A DNA stretch of 64,000 bases, taken from NCBI GenBank assembly GCA_016938065.1, contig JAFGVI010000066.1, positions 1 through 64,000 on the forward strand. Direction: 5' to 3'. Origin of the DNA: Deltaproteobacteria bacterium (GTDB lineage: Bacteria; Desulfobacterota; Anaeroferrophillalia; Anaeroferrophillales; Tharpellaceae). The position numbers and the translations under genes were made by a program. This document shows positions 58,378 through 64,000 of the stretch, piece by piece. The first letter of the stretch is position 1; each line of letters opens with the position of its first letter. The notes beneath the pieces were generated by a model that had not been told where the DNA came from, did not search any database, and saw only the letters and a program-made list of their open reading frames with translations.

Positions 58378-59516
58378 CGTACAATTCCTTTAACCGTTTT
58401 AACAATTTCATCCGGAGTAATGATGGTGCCGTTGACCCGGTTGATTTTTTCGATTACGGCTTTGCCGGCATTGACTCGTAAGACTTCCCGATAGATCTGG
58501 CCCATATTCAGCTCCGGTACAATGATGGTTTTGAGCTGGGGCAAGTAATGTTCCAGGGCAAAGCGGGGAAAAGGCCAGAGGGTGCCGAGTTTGATCAGGC
58601 CGACTTTGAGGCCGGCCTGGCGCAGATCTTCCAGGGCGGAACGGGCTGAAAGCACCATGCTGCCGTAAGCCAGAATGGCGTGTTCGGCATCCTCCATCAA
58701 TTCGTAGTCAACCAGGCAGACCTCGCGAAAGCCGCGTTCAATCTTGGCAAACAGACCGCGGATATTATCGCGGGCCTCATTCGGATTAGCCGTGGGAAAG
58801 CCTTTCGTATCGTGCACCAGCCCGGTAATATGGTAACGGTAACCATCGCCGAAACTGGCCATCGGGGCTACGCCGCTGGCAGAGCGTTCATAAGGCTGGT
58901 ACCACTCCGGCGGCATGTTGGGCCGGACCCGGTTGATCCGTTCGATCATCGCTGCCGGCGGCAGGCTGACTCGAGCCCGCATATGGCCGATGACCTCATC
59001 CATTAACACGATTACCGGATTGCGGTATTTTTCGGAAAAATTTACCGCTTTAACTGTGTAGGAAAAGGCTTCTTCGACACTGGATGGGGTTAAGACGATG
59101 ATGGGGTGATCACCGTGGGTGCCCCAGCGGGCCTGCATGACATCGCCCTGGGAAGGGCTGGTGGGCAGCCCGGTTGAGGGTCCGGCCCGCATGACATTGA
59201 CAATGACTATGGGGATCTCGGCCAGGCAGGCAAAACCTAAATTTTCCTGCATCAGCGAAAAGCCGGGGCCAGAGGTGGCGGTCAGGGCTTTGCGTCCACC
59301 GATCGCAGCCCCGATGATGGCGGCAATACTGCCGATTTCATCCTCCATCTGGATGAACTTGCCTCCGTTTTCCGGCAGTCTATCCGCTAGGATTTCGGCT
59401 ATCTCGGTTGACGGCGTGATCGGATAGCCGGCAAAAAAATCGACCCCGGCGGCCAGAGCACCCGCCGCCACGGCCTCGTTGCCCTGCATAAGCTGGTAGG
59501 AGGTTTTTTTACTCAT
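58374..59516 (-). CDS. korA: 2-oxoacid:ferredoxin oxidoreductase alpha subunit
   Basis: MQGNEAVAAGALAAGVDFFAGYPITPSTEIAEILA, ATSGPGFSLMQENLGFACLAEIPIVIVNVMRAGPSTGLPTSPSQGDVMQARWGTHGDHP. Confidence 0.94.
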   Translation of the reverse strand: MSKKTSYQLMQGNEAVAAGALAAGVDFFAGYPITPSTEIAEILADRLPENGGKFIQMEDEIGSIAAIIGAAIGGRKALTATSGPGFSLMQENLGFACLAEIPIVIVNVMRAGPSTGLPTSPSQGDVMQARWGTHGDHPIIVLTPSSVEEAFSYTVKAVNFSEKYRNPVIVLMDEVIGHMRARVSLPPAAMIERINRVRPNMPPEWYQPYERSASGVAPMASFGDGYRYHITGLVHDTKGFPTANPNEARDNIRGLFAKIERGFREVCLVDYELMEDAEHAILAYGSMVLSARSALEDLRQAGLKVGLIKLGTLWPFPRFALEHYLPQLKTIIVPELNMGQIYREVLRVNAGKAVIEKINRVNGTIITPDEIVKTVKGIVR

Positions 59517-59779
59517 GATTTTTCCTTACCGGGTTCTGTCGCCACTTTACATTCTTCAACGTTTATTGCGAAATCGGGGCAGCGGAGTTCGCACATATGG
59601 CAGGCGATGCACTTTTCGGGGGCTTTGGCGAAGAGATGGCGGTTTTCATCCATGGCCAGAACTTCCTTGGGGCAGAAGGCGACACAGATGCCGCAACTTT
59701 TGCACCAGTCGTAAAATATGGTTATTCTGGGATATTCTTCAAGGGACAAAGCGTTGGTTTTCTCTTTTTTTGCAGCCAT
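59513..59779 (-). CDS. korD: 4Fe-4S ferredoxin-type delta subunit
   Basis: CKSCGICVAFCPKEVLA ... CIACHMCELRCPDFAINVEE, two 4Fe-4S motifs. Confidence 0.92.
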   Translation of the reverse strand: MAAKKEKTNALSLEEYPRITIFYDWCKSCGICVAFCPKEVLAMDENRHLFAKAPEKCIACHMCELRCPDFAINVEECKVATEPGKEKS

Positions 59780-60068
59780 GATTTTAACTTCTTAAAGCAG
59801 ATAATCAGTTAATGGTCGTCGGGATAGAGTATGGCAGAGACGCCAAATACCGCTCTTTAATGTGCATACACCTGAAAGCGCGCCCTTGTCAATGGCTTTT
59901 TGCCCCTTGTAAAACGTGATAAATACTGGTAAGTACAACGATTGTGGGGTGACGCTCACTCTCTTGCAGAGCGTTTTCCGGTTTGCAGAAAAGTCTGATA
60001 TTGTGCTAAGAGTACTTATCTTGCGGGCGCGGCTCGCGCCGGATGGTGAACTCTTTACAGGTGGGGAT

Positions 60069-61094
60069 ATGCATACATCATTGTTGTTTGTCAGGCTGAG
60101 AGTATCGCTTTTACTGTTGCCGGCAGTTATTCTGCTTTTTCAGGGTCCGGGTGTGGTCTCGGTTCAGGCCGCAGAGAAACGGGTGCACAAAATTGCGGTT
60201 TTCGCATTCGCAACCCCTTTTCTGAAAGCCTACGAAGGTTTGCGGGCCGGGCTTGCGGCCCAGGGGTATAAGCTTGATAGCGATCTGATTTTTGCGGTGC
60301 ACTCTCTGGAGCGCGACACCTCCGGGGTGACGGGGCTGCTCAGGAGTGCGCTCAGTGCCGATTTTGATCTGATCTTTTCCATTACAACGCCGGTAACCCA
60401 GGCGGTGCAGGCCTCTCTGCTTGACCTTGGTGCCACGGTTCCCGTTGTTTTTACAAGTGTAGCCGATCCTTTAGGTTCCAGGGTAGTGGCTGATCTGCGT
60501 CATCCCGGGGCCAATTTTACCGGTGTCAGTCATATTTCGATTGAGCTGCTGCCTCAGCGTCTGCTCCTTTTCAAGAAAGCGTTTCCGCAGATGCAGCGGG
60601 TCGCGGTCTTTTTTGATCCGCAGGAGGAGATCTCCAAAAGATCCTTTACACAGAGCTATTTGCGCCAGGCCGCGAATGATGCCGGGGTTACTTTAATGGT
60701 CAATCATGTCCGCAGTCACGAAGAGATGCTGGCCGCCTGTCGTAATTTTACCGTGGAGCAGGCCGATGCGCTTTTTATGGTGCCGGATGCCTTGTCCGTC
60801 GCTCATTTCACAGAACTGCTCGAACTCTCCCATCGTTTGCGGATACCTCTGATGGTGATCGATAATATGCTGCTGCAGCGGGGCGGAGTGATGGGTTACA
60901 GTCCCGGTTTTTATGATGTCGGTTTTCAGGCGGCAACGATTGTCGAGCAGATATTTCACGGAGTTCCCGCTGGGGAGATCGCGGTGCAGAATCCGGAAAA
61001 GGTAAAACTCGTGGTCTCTTTAAAGGAGGCTCAGGCGCTCGGTCTTGAACTCAGTGATGAGATTCTTCTGCTCGCGGATGAGGTTTTACGGTGA
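60069..61094 (+). CDS. ABC-type substrate-binding protein (ABC_sub_bind / TrpX-like family)
   Basis: Signal peptide, then HKIAVFAFATPFLKAYEGLRAGLAAQGY ... DLIFSITTPVTQAVQASLLDLGATVPVVFTSVADPLGSRVVADLRHPGANFTGVSHISIELLPQRLLLFKKAFPQMQRVAVFFDPQE ... RIPLMVIDNMLLQRGGVMGYSPGFYDVGFQAA. Start refined to 60069. Confidence 0.88.
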   Translation: MHTSLLFVRLRVSLLLLPAVILLFQGPGVVSVQAAEKRVHKIAVFAFATPFLKAYEGLRAGLAAQGYKLDSDLIFAVHSLERDTSGVTGLLRSALSADFDLIFSITTPVTQAVQASLLDLGATVPVVFTSVADPLGSRVVADLRHPGANFTGVSHISIELLPQRLLLFKKAFPQMQRVAVFFDPQEEISKRSFTQSYLRQAANDAGVTLMVNHVRSHEEMLAACRNFTVEQADALFMVPDALSVAHFTELLELSHRLRIPLMVIDNMLLQRGGVMGYSPGFYDVGFQAATIVEQIFHGVPAGEIAVQNPEKVKLVVSLKEAQALGLELSDEILLLADEVLR

Positions 61095-64000
61095 AGGTAA
61101 AATTTTCGCTTTATCGTAAATTTCTCTCCGGTTTTGCCATGGTGGCGGCCCTTCCCTTACTCTGCGGTTCTCTCTATTTCTACAACGTTCTCCAGGCCCA
61201 TCTTCGGCAGAATGTGGAGCATATCAGCCTGGTTCAGTCCGAGGCCGCCGGCAATCAGATAAGCTGGCATATCAATGAGATTGACCGGGGGCTTGCCTAT
61301 ACCGCGAGTCAATATCTTTTTAAAAAAAATGATGGCAAGCTCTTATCCTGGGCCTATCGGCAACATGCCGAAATTCGTAATATTGTCATTGTCGACCTTG
61401 CTAACAATGTGGTTGAAGCCTTGTCCGGCTACGGTTATATCGGCCCCGGCATGACCTCTCCCCTGCTTGCCTTTACAGCTGAATATCCTCGGCAGAGAAT
61501 GATTTTTTTCAGCCAATGGCACCTGGAGCCGCAGCTGGTATTGGTTTATCCGATAACTTCCTTAACCACCGGTAAACAGCAGGGCTATCTTTTTGCCGAG
61601 CTCTCCCTGAAGAAACTGTTCAGCGCTTTTCCCCGACAAAAAGTCGGCCAGGGACAGCTTTTTCTCGTCAATCTGGCAGGTGAGGTTGTCTCCCATGTCA
61701 ATATCAACCATGTTCTTAAAGGGGCCATGGTCGATCAGGTTGCTCCGGTGGCCAAGGTTCTGGCGGGGGCCCATTCATCTCTGGGTGAATATTTAAATCT
61801 GGAGCAGGAAGATGTTCTCGGGGTGGCGGTCCGGATCGAGGGACTGCCCCTGATGGTGGTCAGCGAAACGCCCATAGCTCAGACCTACGCACTCTCATAT
61901 GCCTTGCGCAACACCTTTGTCTATGTTTTCTGTTTTGCCCTGGGCCTGATTTTGCTCGGGAGCTGGTATTTGGCGCGCTCGATGACGCAGCCGATCGAAA
62001 GGCTCTATCGGGCCACGGAGAAAATCCGAAGCGGCCATCTTGAAGCTCTGGCCGGAGTCTTTCCGGCGGACGAGATCGGGGCTTTTGCACAGTGTTTCAA
62101 TGAGATGATCACCTCCCTGAAAATGGATCGGGAGCTGCGAGAAATTGCCGAAAACAGACTGCGCGAGAGCGAAAGCCGTTATCGGACCATTGCCGATTAC
62201 GCCTATGACATGGAATGCTGGCGTGATCCGGAGGGGAAATTTATTCATGTCTCACCGTCATGTCTCGAACTCACCGGCTATTTTCCGGAAGAATTTTATA
62301 ATGATCATCAGCTGATGGACCGACTGGTTGTGGCCGAAGATCGCGAAATATTTATCGGTCACCGGCACGAAATTACTGCCGACGGCCGTTTTCAGCCGAT
62401 TGAGTTTCGGATTCGGCACAAAGATGGTTCCGTGCGCTGGTTAAGTCATATCTGCCGTCCAATAGCCGACGCCGATGGCAGAAATCTCGGAGTCAGAGGC
62501 AGTAATCGCGATATTACTCAGCGCAAACTGGCCGAAGAGTTTCTTGTGGCCGAGCGTGAGCGCCTGGCCATTACCCTGCGCAGTATTGGTGATGGCGTGA
62601 TCACCACCGATAATCATGGGCGCGTGACCCTGCTTAACCCGGTAGCTGAGATCCTTACCGGCTGGAGCAGCGATGCGGCTTTCGGTCAGGCGGTTCACGA
62701 AGTTTTTCGGATTGTGCATGAACGCAGCCGCGAGACCATGGCCTGTCCTGTGGCGTTGGTTTTAAAAGAAAATTGTGTGATCGAGCTCGCCAATCACGCT
62801 CTGCTTATTTCCCGGCATGGAGTTGAAATCGCGGTTGCCGACAGTGCGGCTCCGATTGTGGGACAAGGTGGCAAGAGGATTGGAGTGGTGCTGGTTTTTC
62901 GCGATGTCAGAGAGGAGAAAAAACTGCAGCAGGAACGTTTGCGCAGTGAAAAACTGGAGGCGGTCGGGGTCCTGGCCGGCGGCATTGCCCATGATTTTAA
63001 TAATCTTCTGATGGGTTTGCAGGGCAGTCTTGATCTGGTCCGGCTCTCTTATGATCAGGGTTTTGAGGTTGTCGCAAAACATCTTGCCAAAGCTGAAAAG
63101 GCGATTGTCCGTGCGGTTTCCCTGGCGCACCAGTTGTTAACTTTTGCTAAAGGCGGGGCACCGATCAAAGGTGAGGTTGGTCTGGCGGCTCTGGTTAAAG
63201 ATTCAGCCGAATTTGTCCTGCACGGCTCGCAAGTAAAAGTTGAATACGAAATTGATGATAATCTCTGGGCGGTCGAGGTCGATGCCGGGCAGATCAGTCA
63301 GGTGGTTAACAATCTGGTCACCAATGCGCGCCAGGCGATGGCTGACGTCGGAGTGATTCGGATTACTGTTAAAAACCATGAAGTTACTGAAAATGCCGGT
63401 CGAGGCCTGAGTCCGGGCTTTTATATCAAGGTTGCGGTGCGGGATCAGGGTTGCGGTATTGATCCTGCGGTCATACCTCATATTTTCGAACCTTATTATA
63501 CGACTAAAGATGGCGGCAGTGGTCTTGGTCTGGCCACCTGCTATTCTATCATCGCCAATCATGGCGGCCGTCTGGAGGTCGCTTCCGATCCGCAGAAAGG
63601 TTCGATCTTTACTTTTTTTCTGCCCGCAACCGGTCATGCCGGCAAACAAATAGGGGCCGATTCGGGTGATTCACCCCGACTTCCCGGTAATGATGCTAAA
63701 CTGGGCCGGGTTCTGTTCATGGATGATGAAAAGGTGATCCGCGAGGTTGTTGCCGAAATGCTGGAGATGCTGGGTTACGAGGTCGTGGCGGTGGCCGATG
63801 GCGAGTCCCTTCTGGCAACTTACAAGCAGGCTTTGCAGGATGGTTTGCACTTTCAGGTCGTAATCATGGATCTCTCGATTCCGGGAGGTATGGGCGGGCG
63901 CGAGGCGATCAAGCGGCTGCGGGAAATTGACCGTGATGTCAAAGCTATCGTCTCCAGCGGCTACTCCCAGGATCCGGTGATGGCCGACTATCGGGCCTAC
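61091..64000 (+). CDS. Hybrid sensor histidine kinase, 3' truncated by window edge
   Basis: Own translation from GTG at 61091, open to 64000. Two TMs flanking an extracellular sensor region, HAMP (SMTQPIERLYRATEKIRSGHLEAL), PAS domains (YRTIADYAYDMECWRDPEGKFIHVSPSCLELTGY; DGVITTDNHGRVTLLNPVAEILTGW), HisKA (VLAGGIAHDFNNLL), HATPase (NNLVTNARQAM ... DQGCGID ... GGSGLGLATCYSII), REC (VLFMDDEKVIREVVAEML ... VIMDLSIPGGMGG ... SSGYSQDPVMADYRAY). Confidence 0.93.
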   Translation, partial: MKVKFSLYRKFLSGFAMVAALPLLCGSLYFYNVLQAHLRQNVEHISLVQSEAAGNQISWHINEIDRGLAYTASQYLFKKNDGKLLSWAYRQHAEIRNIVIVDLANNVVEALSGYGYIGPGMTSPLLAFTAEYPRQRMIFFSQWHLEPQLVLVYPITSLTTGKQQGYLFAELSLKKLFSAFPRQKVGQGQLFLVNLAGEVVSHVNINHVLKGAMVDQVAPVAKVLAGAHSSLGEYLNLEQEDVLGVAVRIEGLPLMVVSETPIAQTYALSYALRNTFVYVFCFALGLILLGSWYLARSMTQPIERLYRATEKIRSGHLEALAGVFPADEIGAFAQCFNEMITSLKMDRELREIAENRLRESESRYRTIADYAYDMECWRDPEGKFIHVSPSCLELTGYFPEEFYNDHQLMDRLVVAEDREIFIGHRHEITADGRFQPIEFRIRHKDGSVRWLSHICRPIADADGRNLGVRGSNRDITQRKLAEEFLVAERERLAITLRSIGDGVITTDNHGRVTLLNPVAEILTGWSSDAAFGQAVHEVFRIVHERSRETMACPVALVLKENCVIELANHALLISRHGVEIAVADSAAPIVGQGGKRIGVVLVFRDVREEKKLQQERLRSEKLEAVGVLAGGIAHDFNNLLMGLQGSLDLVRLSYDQGFEVVAKHLAKAEKAIVRAVSLAHQLLTFAKGGAPIKGEVGLAALVKDSAEFVLHGSQVKVEYEIDDNLWAVEVDAGQISQVVNNLVTNARQAMADVGVIRITVKNHEVTENAGRGLSPGFYIKVAVRDQGCGIDPAVIPHIFEPYYTTKDGGSGLGLATCYSIIANHGGRLEVASDPQKGSIFTFFLPATGHAGKQIGADSGDSPRLPGNDAKLGRVLFMDDEKVIREVVAEMLEMLGYEVVAVADGESLLATYKQALQDGLHFQVVIMDLSIPGGMGGREAIKRLREIDRDVKAIVSSGYSQDPVMADYRAY

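Overview
The window is mostly conserved chromosomal housekeeping DNA. Gene content and order suggest a deltaproteobacterium/Desulfobacterota-like organism; this is inference, no search was run. Left to right: a truncated choice-of-anchor-D (ASH-like) repeat protein (1-3304); a minus-strand block with pilQ-P-O-N-M, cpoB(ybgF)-pal-tolB-tolA, ispDF, a PIN/TRAM protein and carD; prepilin peptidase converging on rlmE; bioB-bioF; rplM-rpsI; argC; an ilvB-ilvN-ilvC-psd-pssA-leuA-leuC-leuD-asd cluster with no leuB; an RluA-type pseudouridine synthase; a REC-GAF-HD-GYP regulator; an asnB-like / GCS2-like ligase / glutaredoxin cassette; mgtC and rmuC; a GldA/F/G-like ABC system with a DUF4340 protein; a short penicillin-binding transpeptidase; a YhcC-like radical SAM protein; small coiled-coil genes, zapA and a probable 6S RNA; rny-ymdB; a dynamin-like GTPase; a CAU-anticodon tRNA; nif3-like and zinc-ribbon genes; RNase P RNA; a PilZ protein; korDABC; and an ABC substrate-binding protein coupled to a hybrid histidine kinase that runs off the right edge and is missing from the ORF track. 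No CRISPR array, prophage or intact transposon was seen. The best candidate for something undescribed is the coupled asnB-like/GCS2-like/glutaredoxin cassette (33901-37006). Next are the substrate-binding-protein/hybrid-kinase pair, the dynamin-like GTPase locus, the 25-bp perfect P1 arm of the RNase P RNA, and the hairpins placed directly before rplM and leuA.
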